Shown here: positions 29,522 through 38,591 of the stretch, one piece after another | Position numbering within the stretch: position 1 is the first letter of the stretch | How the letters are laid out: each line of letters begins with the position of its first letter | Assembly (NCBI RefSeq): GCF_017161405.1 | Contig: NZ_CP071051.1 | Span: 1,364,001-1,428,000, forward strand | Direction of reading: 5' to 3' | DNA length: 64,000 nucleotides | From: Leucobacter sp. CX169 | Lineage (GTDB): Bacteria; Actinomycetota; Actinomycetes; Actinomycetales; Microbacteriaceae | Notes under the pieces: generated by a model | Databases searched by the model: none | What the model was told of the DNA's origin: nothing | The model's input: only the letters and a program-made list of their open reading frames with translations | Program-made: the position numbers and the translations under genes

Positions 29522-31375
29522 GCAGGGCGGATCCGCGCGAGCGACATCGATGAGGTGAAACAGCGCACGAATCTGGGTGATCTGGTGGGCGATCACGTCG
29601 CTCTCAAGTCAGCCGGCGTGGACTCAATGAAGGGTCTCTGCCCGTTCCACGATGAGCGCAGCCCCAGCTTCCACGTGCGGCCGAACCTCGGCTACTATCA
29701 CTGCTTCGGCTGCGGCGAATCGGGTGACGCAATCACGTTCGTGCAGCGCATGGACCACCTGAGTTTTACTGAGTCGGTGGAGCGCCTTGCCGCTCGGATC
29801 AGCTACACGCTCACCTACGAAGAGGGCGGCGAGAAGCGCGACGACGGCCCGAACCGGGCCCGGCTGCTCGCCGCGAACCAGGACGCGGCTGCGTTCTTCG
29901 TGGAGCAGCTCGCGGGCGCGGAGGCAGAGATCGCACGGACGTTCCTCGCCGGTCGGGGGTTCGATCAAGCGGCGGCGGCGACGTTCGGTGTCGGCTACGC
30001 GCCACGGGGTTGGGACGGGCTCTCCAAGCATCTGGCCGTGAAGGGGTACTCCCAGGAGGAGATGCTCACGGCAGGCTTACTCTCGCAAGGCAACCGTGGC
30101 GCGTACGATCGATTCCGCGGCAGGGTCATCTGGCCGATCCGCGACACCAGCGGGCAAGTTCTTGGCTTCGGCGCCCGCCGCTTGCATGACGACGACCAGG
30201 GTCCCAAATACCTCAACACGCCAGAGTCGCCGGTTTACCACAAGTCCCAGGTCCTGTACGGCCTTGACCTCGCCAAGCGCGCCATTTCGCGCGGCAAACG
30301 AGTCGTCGTGGTCGAGGGGTACACCGACGTGATGGCCTGCCACCTCGCCGGTATCGAGGAGGCGGTCGCGACCTGCGGCACCGCGTTTGGCAGCGACCAC
30401 ATCACGGTGCTCCGCCGCATCATGGGCGATGACACCGCAGGTGAGGTCGTGTTTACGTTTGACCCGGACGAGGCCGGGCAGAAGGCCGCGCTTCGCGCCT
30501 TTAGCGATGAGAAGCGCTTCACCGCCCAGACATACGTGGCGGTCGCACCCGACGGATTTGATCCGTGTGACCTGCGGCTACACCGGGGCGATGAAGCCCT
30601 GCGGGACCTCTTTACTCGCCGCGTCCCGCTCTTCGAATTCGCGCTCCGTCAGGCCATTGGTCGGTTCGACCTGAACAGCGTCGAGGGGCGCGTCTCCGCG
30701 CTGCGCGCAGCTGCGCCCATCGTCGCCGAGATTCGCGATGCGTCGTTGAAACCCGGGTACACCCGCGAGCTCGCGCGCATGCTTGGCGCCGAGATCGCCG
30801 AGGTGCAGCGGGCGGTCCGCGCCGCCGAATCTCGCGGCAAGGGCACCCTTCAGACACCGTCGCACGCGCAGGATCCGGATCTCGTGGCGCCGGAGCAGCG
30901 TCGCGCCAGCCTGTCTGCGCTCCCAAACAATCCGAGCACGTGGCTGGAACGCGATGCCCTGATGGCAATGATGCAGCAGCCCGAGGCGATCGGCGCTGAG
31001 CTCCTTGCGCAGGCCGTGACCGCCAAGGTCGACGACCCGAACCTGCGGGTCGTGCGTGATGCGATTGGCACACAACTCCCCGCTGGAAGCGATGCCAAAT
31101 GGCTCGCGAGCGTCGTGGACGCAGCGCCAGGCCCGTACCAAGGCCTCGTGACCGAGCTCGCGATCGCGCCCATGCCACAGCGAAAGCCCGACCAGCTCGC
31201 GGCGTATGCGCGCGATGTCGTGGTGTCACTGCTAGAACGGGATCTCCTGAGTTTGAAGTCCGAGCTCGTCGCCCGCTTGCAGCGGGCTGGGCACGCGGGA
31301 GAGGCGGACTCTCGCCGAATCCAGGAGCAGCTGGTAGCACTCGAACAGGCTCGACGAGGATTGAGGGAGTCATGA
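29519..31375 (+). CDS. dnaG: DNA primase
   Basis: Synthesises RNA primers at the replication fork. 618 residues from ATG 29519 (MAGRIRASDIDEVKQRTN); the longer frame from 29405 is unsupported. CHC2 zinc-binding domain with C41, H44, C62 and C65 (CPFHDERSPSFHV and HCFGCGESGDA), then the RNA polymerase/Toprim core with VVVVEGYTDVMA and FTFDPDEAGQKAA, and a C-terminal helicase-binding region. In other bacteria dnaG sits with rpoD; here the next gene is an ABC ATPase. Confidence 0.95.
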   Translation: MAGRIRASDIDEVKQRTNLGDLVGDHVALKSAGVDSMKGLCPFHDERSPSFHVRPNLGYYHCFGCGESGDAITFVQRMDHLSFTESVERLAARISYTLTYEEGGEKRDDGPNRARLLAANQDAAAFFVEQLAGAEAEIARTFLAGRGFDQAAAATFGVGYAPRGWDGLSKHLAVKGYSQEEMLTAGLLSQGNRGAYDRFRGRVIWPIRDTSGQVLGFGARRLHDDDQGPKYLNTPESPVYHKSQVLYGLDLAKRAISRGKRVVVVEGYTDVMACHLAGIEEAVATCGTAFGSDHITVLRRIMGDDTAGEVVFTFDPDEAGQKAALRAFSDEKRFTAQTYVAVAPDGFDPCDLRLHRGDEALRDLFTRRVPLFEFALRQAIGRFDLNSVEGRVSALRAAAPIVAEIRDASLKPGYTRELARMLGAEIAEVQRAVRAAESRGKGTLQTPSHAQDPDLVAPEQRRASLSALPNNPSTWLERDALMAMMQQPEAIGAELLAQAVTAKVDDPNLRVVRDAIGTQLPAGSDAKWLASVVDAAPGPYQGLVTELAIAPMPQRKPDQLAAYARDVVVSLLERDLLSLKSELVARLQRAGHAGEADSRRIQEQLVALEQARRGLRES

Positions 31376-31433
31376 CGTACACCGCTTGCTTCCACTCCCG
31401 ATTGCCCGTATCCCGCCCCGAAGGAGCCCGGTC

Positions 31434-32282
31434 GTGACCGATGTTCAGCCCGACGCCGACCCCGCAGTAGTGGTCTCAGACTTGTCATTGGCCTACCCCG
31501 CACACGGGGGCGGCAAAGAGTTCCAGGCCGTTGAGGGGATGAGCCTCACCCTTCGTCGCGGCGAGACCCTTGCGGTGCTGGGGGAGAGCGGCTCAGGAAA
31601 GTCCACGCTCGCCCGCTTCCTCGCGGGACGCGCGACCGATCCGGTGCAGAAATCAGCGCACATCACCGCGATCGGCGGCGAGGCGACCGTCCTCGGCCAG
31701 CCGCTGCGCAAGATCAGTCGACGCAATCGCGGGCGTCTCACAGCGTTTGTCGGTCATCTCGGGCAGGACGCGGGTGCCACGTTGCCGCCCGATCTCAACG
31801 TCGGCGATATTGTCTGCGAGCCCGTGATGGAGCGGTCGAAGAAGTTTGACCGCGAGGCGCTCGGTGAGACGATCGCCGAGATGATGGATCTCCTCGCGCT
31901 GCCGCTTACGATGTTGCAGAGTTACCCGTTTGAGCTGTCGAAGGGGCAGCGTCAGCGCGTCGCCGTCATGCGCTCGCTCATCATGGATCCGGCGCTCCTG
32001 GTCGCTGACGAGCCGACCCTGGGGGTCGACGCGAACAACCGGCCTCGCATCATCAACCTGCTCAACTGGTACCGGGAGCGCACCGGGGCGACCATGCTCC
32101 TCATCAGCCACGATATTGGCATGCTCGAGGCACTCGTGGACGAGGTCATCGTGATGCAGCACGGCCGGGCGGTGGGCCGTGGGCAGATCAACGACGTGTT
32201 TCGCGACGCTTCGCACACCTATGTGCAGCAGCTCGCTGAGGCCCTCCGGGCGACCGCGTACGACGAGATCGCGGGCGACTGA
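31434..32282 (+). CDS. Stand-alone ABC transporter ATP-binding protein
   Basis: 282 residues from GTG 31434, with AAGGAG (31421–31426) seven bases before. Walker A GESGSGKST, Q-loop region FVGHLGQDAG, signature LSKGQRQRVAVM (Lys in place of the usual second Gly), Walker B LLVADEPTLGVD and switch HD in ISHDIG. Closest in style to DppD/OppD peptide-type ATPases, but no permease or binding protein is adjacent. It lies 58 bases after dnaG on the same strand. It may work with the permeases at 44–46 kb or elsewhere; this is unresolved. Confidence 0.87.
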   Translation: MTDVQPDADPAVVVSDLSLAYPAHGGGKEFQAVEGMSLTLRRGETLAVLGESGSGKSTLARFLAGRATDPVQKSAHITAIGGEATVLGQPLRKISRRNRGRLTAFVGHLGQDAGATLPPDLNVGDIVCEPVMERSKKFDREALGETIAEMMDLLALPLTMLQSYPFELSKGQRQRVAVMRSLIMDPALLVADEPTLGVDANNRPRIINLLNWYRERTGATMLLISHDIGMLEALVDEVIVMQHGRAVGRGQINDVFRDASHTYVQQLAEALRATAYDEIAGD

Positions 32283-32454
32283 GCCTGACGTGGCGACGCG
32301 CCCGGGGCTTCGTTGAAAAGCCGTGCCTGGTCGATGCCGCGCCAGGGTGTGTACTAGACTGATCTGCGGCGCTGCAAGGCGCCCTTCGAATCCAAGAAGG
32401 TGTCGGGATACGAAACAATTGAATACTCAACTCCGGTGACATTGCGCCGGATTC

Positions 32455-32528
32455 GGGGCTGTAGCTTAGTGGTAAAGCCTCTGTCTTCCAAACAGATGAT
32501 GCGGGTTCGATTCCCGTCAGCCCCTCCA
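32455..32528 (+). tRNA. tRNA-Gly(TCC)
   Basis: Cloverleaf with acceptor GGGGCTG/CAGCCCC, anticodon loop CTTCCAA (UCC, reads GGA), discriminator U, encoded CCA (32526–32528). A TAGACT -10 lies about 95 bases upstream (near 32355), so the precursor has a long 5' leader. The CCA ends one base before the stop codon of the convergent carbonic anhydrase gene. Confidence 0.95.
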
Positions 32529-32529
32529 A

Positions 32530-33111
32530 TTACTCAGCGTGAGTTTGACTCCGCTGGTCACTCCTCGCCAGGCTCTCCTCTCTGGCGGAATGTGCCGCCC
32601 GGTGCGTGTGCACGTGCCCCAGGTACAGTGCCGCGTTGGTGATGAGGCCGGCCCGTTCCTCGGCGCTCAGCTGCCGAACGACCTTTCCGGGGACCCCGGC
32701 CACCAGAGAACCCGGTGGAATCACCTTTCCTTGAGCGACGAGAGCGCCCGCGGCGATGAGGGATCCGGCGCCGATCATGGCGCCACTCAGGATCGTGGCG
32801 CCCATACCAATCAGGCAGCCATCCGCCACGGTCGCACCGTGCACGATTGCGTTGTGCCCCACCGACACGTCGGAACCGAGTGTGACGGGATGCCCTCGGT
32901 CAACATGGACGGCGACGCCGTCCTGCAGATTGCTGCGCGCGCCAATGACGATGCGGTCCGAATCGCCCCGCAGAACAGCGTTGTACCAGACGCTCGCGTC
33001 CGGACCGAGTTCGACGGCGCCGATGACGACCGCGCTCGGGGCGATCCATGCACTCGGGTGGATTTCGGGGGACTGGGAAGCGCTCAGCGCCCACACCTGG
33101 CTCGGCTCCAT
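32530..33111 (-). CDS. Gamma-carbonic-anhydrase-like hexapeptide-repeat protein
   Basis: 193 residues forming a left-handed beta-helix, the gamma-class carbonic anhydrase/acetyltransferase fold. The start is ATG 33111 with AGGAG five bases upstream; the longer frame to 33375 is spurious and overlaps dps. VHVDRGHPVTLG, SVGHNAIVHGATV and DGCLIGMGATILSGA supply the metal-ligand histidines. Many YrdA-type members have no measured activity, so carbonic anhydrase is a family-based guess. Divergent from dps; two IdeR-like boxes lie between them. Confidence 0.9.
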   Translation of the reverse strand: MEPSQVWALSASQSPEIHPSAWIAPSAVVIGAVELGPDASVWYNAVLRGDSDRIVIGARSNLQDGVAVHVDRGHPVTLGSDVSVGHNAIVHGATVADGCLIGMGATILSGAMIGAGSLIAAGALVAQGKVIPPGSLVAGVPGKVVRQLSAEERAGLITNAALYLGHVHTHRAAHSAREESLARSDQRSQTHAE

Positions 33112-33131
33112 TTCGGCTCCTTTTCCGCGAC

Positions 33132-33171
33132 ACAGGCAAGGCTTTCCTGCATGTAGGTAAGCCTCAGATTG
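33132..33171. promoter_or_regulatory. Two candidate DtxR/IdeR boxes
   Basis: Box 1 (33132–33150) has core AGGCAAGGCTTTCCT, matching 13 of 15 core positions of the DtxR consensus TWAGGTWAGSCTWACCTWA. Box 2 (33153–33171), GTAGGTAAGCCTCAGATTG, matches about 14 of 19, with a strong left half. They lie between the divergent carbonic anhydrase and dps genes. Confidence 0.45.
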
Positions 33172-33172
33172 C

Positions 33173-33200
33173 TTGTAATCCGCTGAGATCAGCGTAGCGT
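33173..33200 (+). promoter_or_regulatory. dps promoter
   Basis: -35 TTGTAA (33173–33178), a 16-base spacer and -10 TAGCGT (33195–33200), directly downstream of IdeR-like box 2. Confidence 0.45.
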
Positions 33201-33250
33201 TGATCCTGTTCACCCGACAGAAACATGATGTGCTGAAGGAGTCCTCACCG

Positions 33251-33745
33251 ATGACCACCACAAAGACGAAGACCACGCTTCCCGCTACCGTTGCCGATCC
33301 GAACCTCGCAGCGGGTGTCGCGCAGTTCCTGACGCCGGTCGTGCACGACCTCATCGCCGTCGCGGTGGGTGGCAAGCAGGCTCACTGGCACGTGCGCGGT
33401 GCCAACTTCATTGGTGTCCACGAACTGCTTGATGACATCGTGGCGCACGCGCAAGACGCATCAGACACTGCCGCCGAACGGATCGTCGCGCTGGGCTTGC
33501 CGCTTGACGCCCGACTGGGAACGGTTGCGAAGCAGACGAGCGTCCCTGAGCTGTCACCTGGCTTCCAGCAGTCGTCGGTGACGATCGCGGAGGTTGTGGC
33601 GCAGCTTGACGCCGCAATCAAGACCGTGAACCGTGCGGTCGAGGAACTCGACGACGTCGACCTCGTGAGCCAGGACATCGCAATCGCCATCGCTCAGCAG
33701 CTCGACAAGGACCGCTGGTTCTTGTTCGCGCACGTCGCCGAGTAG
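33251..33745 (+). CDS. dps: Dps family DNA-protecting ferritin
   Basis: Dodecameric mini-ferritin that stores iron, consumes peroxide and can coat DNA. 164 residues from ATG 33251 with AAGGAG (33236–33241) nine bases upstream; the extended frame from 33200 is not used. The ferroxidase/DNA-protection signature is KQAHWHVRGANFIGVHELLDDIVAHAQ with D and E following in DTAAERI. The lysine-containing N-terminus (TTTKTKTT) could contact DNA. Iron-box-like sites lie upstream. A strong terminator follows. Confidence 0.94.
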   Translation: MTTTKTKTTLPATVADPNLAAGVAQFLTPVVHDLIAVAVGGKQAHWHVRGANFIGVHELLDDIVAHAQDASDTAAERIVALGLPLDARLGTVAKQTSVPELSPGFQQSSVTIAEVVAQLDAAIKTVNRAVEELDDVDLVSQDIAIAIAQQLDKDRWFLFAHVAE

Positions 33746-33762
33746 ATCCTCCGAATTCCGGG

Positions 33763-33800
33763 TCGGGCCCGCTCGCCACGCGCGGTGTGCGGGCCCGATT
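33763..33800 (+). terminator. Terminator after dps
   Basis: 10-bp arms TCGGGCCCGC (33763–33772) and GCGGGCCCGA (33789–33798), followed by TTT. Confidence 0.75.
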
Positions 33801-33828
33801 TGCGCGACAATTGTGCCCCGGGTAGAGT
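33800..33828 (+). promoter_or_regulatory. Promoter of tRNA-Asn
   Basis: -35 TTGCGC (33800–33805), exactly 17 bases, then -10 TAGAGT (33823–33828); the tRNA starts 23 bases later. Confidence 0.65.
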
Positions 33829-33851
33829 TTGTGGCGTTGCTTCGGCAGCAT

Positions 33852-33924
33852 TCCCCTGTAGCTCAATTGGCAGAGCAGCCGGCTGTTAACCGGCAGGTTA
33901 TTGGTTCGAGTCCAATCGGGGGAG
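33852..33924 (+). tRNA. tRNA-Asn(GTT)
   Basis: Cloverleaf with acceptor TCCCCTG/CGGGGGA, anticodon loop CTGTTAA (GUU, reads AAC), T arm GGTTCGAGTCC, discriminator G. CCA not encoded. Confidence 0.96.
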
Positions 33925-33929
33925 CGGCA

Positions 33930-33970
33930 AGCCCTCACCGTTCGCGGTGGGGGCTCTTTCGTTTTTTGCA
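33930..33970 (+). terminator. Rho-independent terminator after tRNA-Asn
   Basis: 11-bp stem (33930–33940 and 33945–33955, one wobble) with a TTCG loop, then CTTTCGTTTTTT. Confidence 0.85.
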
Positions 33971-34083
33971 ATGCGCCCGCGTGCCCTCTGTATCCGCTAG
34001 ACTGTCTCGGGTTGCCTGCGTGTTCTCGGGTGCGCGGAGAAAGATTCCGTGTGCGAACGCGCGGGATCGGATGCGTCATGATC

Positions 34084-34158
34084 CGGGGTATAGCTCAGCT
34101 TGGCTAGAGCGCCCGCTTTGGGAGCGGGAGGTCGCAGGTTCGAATCCTGTTACCCCGA
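34084..34158 (+). tRNA. tRNA-Pro(TGG)
   Basis: Cloverleaf beginning with the C expected of tRNA-Pro: acceptor CGGGGTA/TACCCCG, anticodon loop TTTGGGA (UGG, reads CCA), discriminator A. CCA not encoded. TAGACT near 33998 may be the -10 of its promoter. Confidence 0.95.
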
Positions 34159-34218
34159 CTCGGGTCACATCGTGCCCGCAGACGTATCAACGACCTGATG
34201 ACAAATGGAGAGGCCAAA

Positions 34219-35742
34219 ATGCCGAAGACCACCGCCGAGAAGCTCACCCCGACGCGCGTAAAGCTCAGCGTTTCGATCACTCAGGATGAGCTGGCTCCCC
34301 ACCTGACCAAGGCGTACCAGACGATCGCCGAGACGGTCTCGATTCCTGGCTTCCGCAAGGGCAAGGTGCCCGCGCCGATCATCGATCAGCGTGTGGGCCG
34401 CGGCGCCGTCATCGAGCAGGCTGTCAACTCGTCGCTCGACGACTTCTTCCAGATCGCTGTAACCGAGGCTGACGTGCGTCCCATGGGCCGCCCGACCGCT
34501 GACGTCGAGACCTGGATCGATGCGAAGGACCCGAAGAGCGTTCTTGTCCTCGCCTTTGAGGTTGAGGTTCGCCCCGAGTTCACCCTCCCCAAGTACGACG
34601 GCATGAAGCTCACGGTCGACAACGCCGTGATCGACGAGACCGCCATTGACGCAGAGCTCGACGCCCTGCGCGAGCGCTTCGGCACGCTCGTCACGGTGGA
34701 GCGCGCAGCGAGCAAGGGTGACTTTGTCGAGCTCGACCTGGTAGCGCGCATCGACGGGAACGACGTCGACCAGGCAAACGGCGTCTCCTACGAGGTCGGC
34801 GCAGGCAACCTGCTCGAGGGCATCGATGAGGCAATCGACACCCTGACGGCTGGCGAGTCCACGACCTTCACGTCGCAGCTGCTGGGCGGCGAGCACGAGG
34901 GCAAGGACGCCGAGGTTTCGGTCACCGTCACCGCGGTGAAGGAGCGCGAGCTTCCCGTTGCAGACGACGAGTTCGCTCAGTTGGCCAGCGAGTTCGACAC
35001 GATCGACGAGCTGCGCGCAAGCCTCACCGAGCAGGTCTCGCAGACCGCCGTATTCGCACAGGGCCGCCAGGCGCGGGACCTCTTCACGGATGCGCTCATT
35101 GAGGGCGCCAAGATCCCCGTGTCGGAAGAGCTCGTTGAGCAGGAAGTTCACCGTCACCTGGAGGGCGAGAACCGCCTCGAGGACGACGAGCACCGTGCAG
35201 AGGTCACCGAGTCGAGCACCAAGCAGCTGCAGATGCAGCTTCTGCTCGACGAGCTCGCTGACCTCGAGAAGGTCCAGATCACCCAGAACGAGCTGTCGCA
35301 GTACATCTTCTCGTCGGCTTCGCAGTACGGCATGGAGCCGGCACAGTTCGTGCAGGCGCTGGAGCAGGGCAACCAGCTCCCCATGATCGTCGGAGAGGTC
35401 ACCCGCAACAAGGCCCTCGCGATCGCCCTCGCCAAGGCCGAGGTTGTCGACCAGGACGGCAACAAGGTTGACCTGAGCGAGTTCACCTCGGTAGATCGCT
35501 CGGAGGAAGAGGAGGCCGAAGAGGCTGCCGCTCCCGCCAAGAAGGCCCCGGCCAAGAAGGCCCCCGCGAAGAAGGCTGACAAGGCTGAGGCCGAGGCCCC
35601 CGCCAAGAAGCCCGCCGCGAAGAAGGCTCCTGCGAAGAAGGCTGCTCCGAAGGCAGACGACGCCGAGGCCCCTGCGAAGAAGGCTCCGGCCAAGAAGGCC
35701 CCCGCGAAGAAGGCTGCTCCGAAGGCGGCCGCCGCGGAGTAA
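34219..35742 (+). CDS. tig: Trigger factor with long Lys/Ala/Pro tail
   Basis: Ribosome-bound chaperone and prolyl isomerase. 507 residues from ATG 34219, chosen because GGAGAGG (34207–34213) precedes it; ATG 34198 lies upstream of that site. Ribosome-binding domain with [12 protein letters not shown] domain ([14 protein letters not shown] to [10 protein letters not shown], about residues 150–245), and a helical C-terminal chaperone domain. After about residue 428 comes an acidic stretch, then some 75 residues of [11 protein letters not shown]-type repeats, like histone H1 or HU tails. Upstream of clpP1–clpP2–clpX as usual. Confidence 0.95.
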   Translation: MPKTTAEKLTPTRVKLSVSITQDELAPHLTKAYQTIAETVSIPGFRKGKVPAPIIDQRVGRGAVIEQAVNSSLDDFFQIAVTEADVRPMGRPTADVETWIDAKDPKSVLVLAFEVEVRPEFTLPKYDGMKLTVDNAVIDETAIDAELDALRERFGTLVTVERAASKGDFVELDLVARIDGNDVDQANGVSYEVGAGNLLEGIDEAIDTLTAGESTTFTSQLLGGEHEGKDAEVSVTVTAVKERELPVADDEFAQLASEFDTIDELRASLTEQVSQTAVFAQGRQARDLFTDALIEGAKIPVSEELVEQEVHRHLEGENRLEDDEHRAEVTESSTKQLQMQLLLDELADLEKVQITQNELSQYIFSSASQYGMEPAQFVQALEQGNQLPMIVGEVTRNKALAIALAKAEVVDQDGNKVDLSEFTSVDRSEEEEAEEAAAPAKKAPAKKAPAKKADKAEAEAPAKKPAAKKAPAKKAAPKADDAEAPAKKAPAKKAPAKKAAPKAAAAE

Positions 35743-35761
35743 TCCGTCTCTTCGATTCGAC

Positions 35762-35795
35762 AGGATCCCTCGTTCCGCAAGGAGCGGGGGATCCT
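35762..35795 (+). terminator. Terminator after tig
   Basis: 15-base arms AGGATCCCTCGTTCC and GGAGCGGGGGATCCT around GCAA, with two mismatched or wobble pairs. Confidence 0.8.
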
Positions 35796-35895
35796 TCGTA
35801 TTCAGGACAGTGTGCCCAGGGCGAACATGGCCGAATGTGGGCCGGGGATTCGTTAGCCTCAATACCAAGCACCCTTTATCGAAACGGAGCGCAGC

Positions 35896-36480
35896 ATGGC
35901 AGAACCGACGATGCCGAACAGTGTGTTCGAGCGACTGCTGAAGGACCGGATTATCTGGCTGGGGTCAGAAGTCCGTGACGACAACGCAAACGAGATCTGC
36001 GCGAAGATCCTGCTGCTCGCGGCGGAAGATTCCGAAGCAGATATCTACCTGTACATCAACTCACCCGGTGGCTCGATCACGGCCGGCATGGCGATCTATG
36101 ACACGATGCAGTTCGTCCCGAACGACATCGTGACGGTCGGCATTGGAATGGCCGCCTCAATGGGTCAGTTCCTGCTGACCGCGGGCACCAAGGGGAAGCG
36201 GTACATCACCCCGAATGCCCGCGTGCTGCTGCACCAGCCGCACGGCGGCTTTGGCGGCACCGCAAGCGACATCCAGACGCAGGCTCAGCTCATCGTCTCG
36301 ATGAAGAACCGCCTCGCGCAGATCACCGCTGACCAGACCGGTAAGACGGTCGAGCAGGTCAACGCCGATGGCGACCGTGACCGCTGGTTCACCGCCGACG
36401 AAGCGCTGGAATACGGCTTCGTCGACTACATCCGTGACTCTGCCTCCGATGTCATCGGTGGCGGCGGCACGAGCAAGTAA
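35896..36480 (+). CDS. clpP1: ATP-dependent Clp protease proteolytic subunit 1
   Basis: Serine protease ring subunit of ClpP1P2. 194 residues; the catalytic triad is visible as Ser88 (GMAASMGQ), His113 (LLHQPHGG) and Asp162 (GDRDRWF). Actinobacterial ClpP1 and ClpP2 are both needed for an active tetradecamer. A 25-base gap separates it from clpP2, so they are cotranscribed; tig upstream ends in its own terminator. Confidence 0.96.
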   Translation: MAEPTMPNSVFERLLKDRIIWLGSEVRDDNANEICAKILLLAAEDSEADIYLYINSPGGSITAGMAIYDTMQFVPNDIVTVGIGMAASMGQFLLTAGTKGKRYITPNARVLLHQPHGGFGGTASDIQTQAQLIVSMKNRLAQITADQTGKTVEQVNADGDRDRWFTADEALEYGFVDYIRDSASDVIGGGGTSK

Positions 36481-36505
36481 GCAGCGAGAGAAAGAGATCT
36501 AGCGA

Positions 36506-37174
36506 ATGATTACCCCGCACCTTCCCTCCGCTGGCGGAAGCGGTCTCGCGATGCCGAGCTCGCGCTACATCCTGCCCACCTTCGAAGAGCGCACCGCCTA
36601 CGGGTACAAGCGTCAGGACCCGTACGCGAAGCTGTTCGAGGACCGGATCGTCTTCCTCGGTGTGCAGGTCGACGACGCGTCTGCGGATGACGTCATGGCT
36701 CAGCTTCTCGTTTTGGAGAGCCAGGACTCCGAGCGCGACATCATCATGTACATCAACTCACCGGGTGGCTCGTTCACTGCGATGACGGCGATCTACGACA
36801 CGATGCAGTACATCAAGCCCCACATCCAGACGGTCTGCCTCGGGCAGGCGGCATCGGCCGCCGCCGTACTGCTGGCCGGAGGAACGCCCGGCAAGCGCCT
36901 GGCGCTCCCGAACGCCCGCGTGCTCATCCACCAGCCGTCCAGCGGTGGAGCTCAGGGCCAGGCATCGGACATCGAGATCCAGGCTGCTGAGATCCTGCGC
37001 ATGCGCGAATGGCTCGAACAGACGCTTTCGGACCACTCGAAGCGCACGGTCGCGGAGGTACACAAGGACATCGATCGTGACAAGATCCTCGGCGCGCAGG
37101 AAGCGCTCGAGTACGGGCTGATCGACCAGGTGCTCACCAGCCGGAAGAACCCGGCGGCGGTCACCGGAGCCTAG
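36506..37174 (+). CDS. clpP2: ATP-dependent Clp protease proteolytic subunit 2
   Basis: 222 residues with an N-terminal propeptide-like extension of about 30 residues ([13 protein letters not shown]…). Triad Ser117 (GQAASAAA), His142 (LIHQPSSGG) and Asp192 (DIDRDK). Partner of ClpP1 in the hetero-ring protease; clpX follows 82 bases downstream. ATG 36506 is used; ATG 36551 (MPSSRYILP) is also possible. Confidence 0.95.
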   Translation: MITPHLPSAGGSGLAMPSSRYILPTFEERTAYGYKRQDPYAKLFEDRIVFLGVQVDDASADDVMAQLLVLESQDSERDIIMYINSPGGSFTAMTAIYDTMQYIKPHIQTVCLGQAASAAAVLLAGGTPGKRLALPNARVLIHQPSSGGAQGQASDIEIQAAEILRMREWLEQTLSDHSKRTVAEVHKDIDRDKILGAQEALEYGLIDQVLTSRKNPAAVTGA

Positions 37175-37255
37175 CTCCTCGGCGCGCCGCGCTGACGTCA
37201 CTCGATGTCGGTGCGGCGCGCTAGGCTCGTGCCAGACGAAAATCGGAGGGATATC

Positions 37256-38524
37256 ATGGCAAAGATCGGCGAAAGCGGAGACCTGCTCAAGTGTTCCTTC
37301 TGTGGAAAATCGCAGAAGCAGGTGCAGCAGCTCATCGCTGGACCGCAGATCTACATCTGTGACGAGTGCGTGGGCCTGTGCAACGAGATCATCGAGGAAC
37401 GGCTTTCCGAGAGCGGTACGACCGAGTCGACTGAGTTCACGCTGAAGAAGCCTCGCGAAATCTACGATTTCCTCGAGCAGTACGTCATCGGCCAGGAGCG
37501 AGCGAAGCAGTCCCTCGCGGTCGCGGTCTACAACCACTACAAGCGTGTCCGTGCGATGCAGAGCCTGTCGAGCGCCGAAGCGGCCGCTGAAGAGGTCGAG
37601 ATCGCAAAGTCGAACATTCTGATGGTCGGCCCGACCGGCTGCGGCAAGACATATCTCGCGCAATCACTCGCCCGACAGCTCGGAGTCCCCTTCGCAGTGG
37701 CGGACGCGACCGCGCTCACCGAGGCAGGTTATGTGGGGGAGGACGTCGAGAACATCCTCCTCAAGCTGCTGCAGGCGGCCGACTTCGACGTGCAGCGCGC
37801 GGAGACGGGCATCATCTACATCGATGAGATCGACAAGATCGCGCGTAAGGCGGAGAACCCCTCAATCACGCGGGATGTCTCGGGAGAGGGCGTGCAGCAG
37901 GCGCTCCTCAAAATTCTCGAGGGCACCGTCGCTTCCATCCCGCCGCAGGGCGGGCGTAAGCACCCGAACCAAGAGTTTATTCAGCTCGACACCACGAACG
38001 TGCTGTTCATCGTCGCGGGCGCTTTCTCTGGCCTCGAGACGATCATCGCAAATCGCGTCGGGAAGGGCGGAATCGGCTTCGGTGCCGCCCTCTCGACGAA
38101 GCGCGACGAGTCTGAGCTGTTCTCGGAGGTCCTTCCCGAGGACCTGCACAAGTACGGTCTGATCCCTGAGTTCATTGGGCGGCTTCCCGTCGTGGCGACG
38201 GTCGACCCGCTCGACGTGTCGGCGCTCACTCGTATTCTTACCGAACCGAAGAACGCGCTCGTGCGTCAGTACCAGCGGATGTTCGAGCTCGACGGTGTCA
38301 GCCTTGAGTTCGAGGAAGCCGCGCTCGAGTCGATCGCCGAACTGGCAGTCGCCCGCAAGACGGGCGCGCGAGGTCTCCGGGCGATTCTCGAAGACGTCCT
38401 CGGCCCGGTCATGTTCGACATCCCGTCGAGCGAAGACGCCGCAAAGGTGATCGTGACGCGCGAGTCGGTGCTGGGCGAAGCCGCCCCGCGCATCCTGGCC
38501 GCCCGCGGCCGCGCCTCGGCGTAA
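37256..38524 (+). CDS. clpX: ATP-dependent Clp protease ATP-binding subunit ClpX
   Basis: AAA+ unfoldase feeding ClpP1P2. 422 residues from ATG 37256, with GGAGGG (37245–37250) five bases before; the upstream ATG 37205 is not used. Zinc-binding domain C13, C16, C35, C38; Walker [13 protein letters not shown]; Walker [14 protein letters not shown]; pore loop [11 protein letters not shown]-type region; sensor [13 protein letters not shown] strong hairpin follows two bases after the stop. Confidence 0.96.
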   Translation: MAKIGESGDLLKCSFCGKSQKQVQQLIAGPQIYICDECVGLCNEIIEERLSESGTTESTEFTLKKPREIYDFLEQYVIGQERAKQSLAVAVYNHYKRVRAMQSLSSAEAAAEEVEIAKSNILMVGPTGCGKTYLAQSLARQLGVPFAVADATALTEAGYVGEDVENILLKLLQAADFDVQRAETGIIYIDEIDKIARKAENPSITRDVSGEGVQQALLKILEGTVASIPPQGGRKHPNQEFIQLDTTNVLFIVAGAFSGLETIIANRVGKGGIGFGAALSTKRDESELFSEVLPEDLHKYGLIPEFIGRLPVVATVDPLDVSALTRILTEPKNALVRQYQRMFELDGVSLEFEEAALESIAELAVARKTGARGLRAILEDVLGPVMFDIPSSEDAAKVIVTRESVLGEAAPRILAARGRASA

Positions 38525-38526
38525 TA

Positions 38527-38569
38527 CAAGGCGCCTTGCATCGTCTATCCGACGACGCAAGGCGCCTTG
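38527..38569. terminator. Long hairpin after clpX
   Basis: 19-base arms (38527–38545 and 38551–38569) with one mismatch and a 5-base loop. Each arm contains the palindrome CAAGGCGCCTTG. No T tract; it lies between convergent clpX and the lipoprotein gene and could act in both directions. Confidence 0.75.
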
Positions 38570-38591
38570 CGATACCCCCGCGTGGAGTGCG

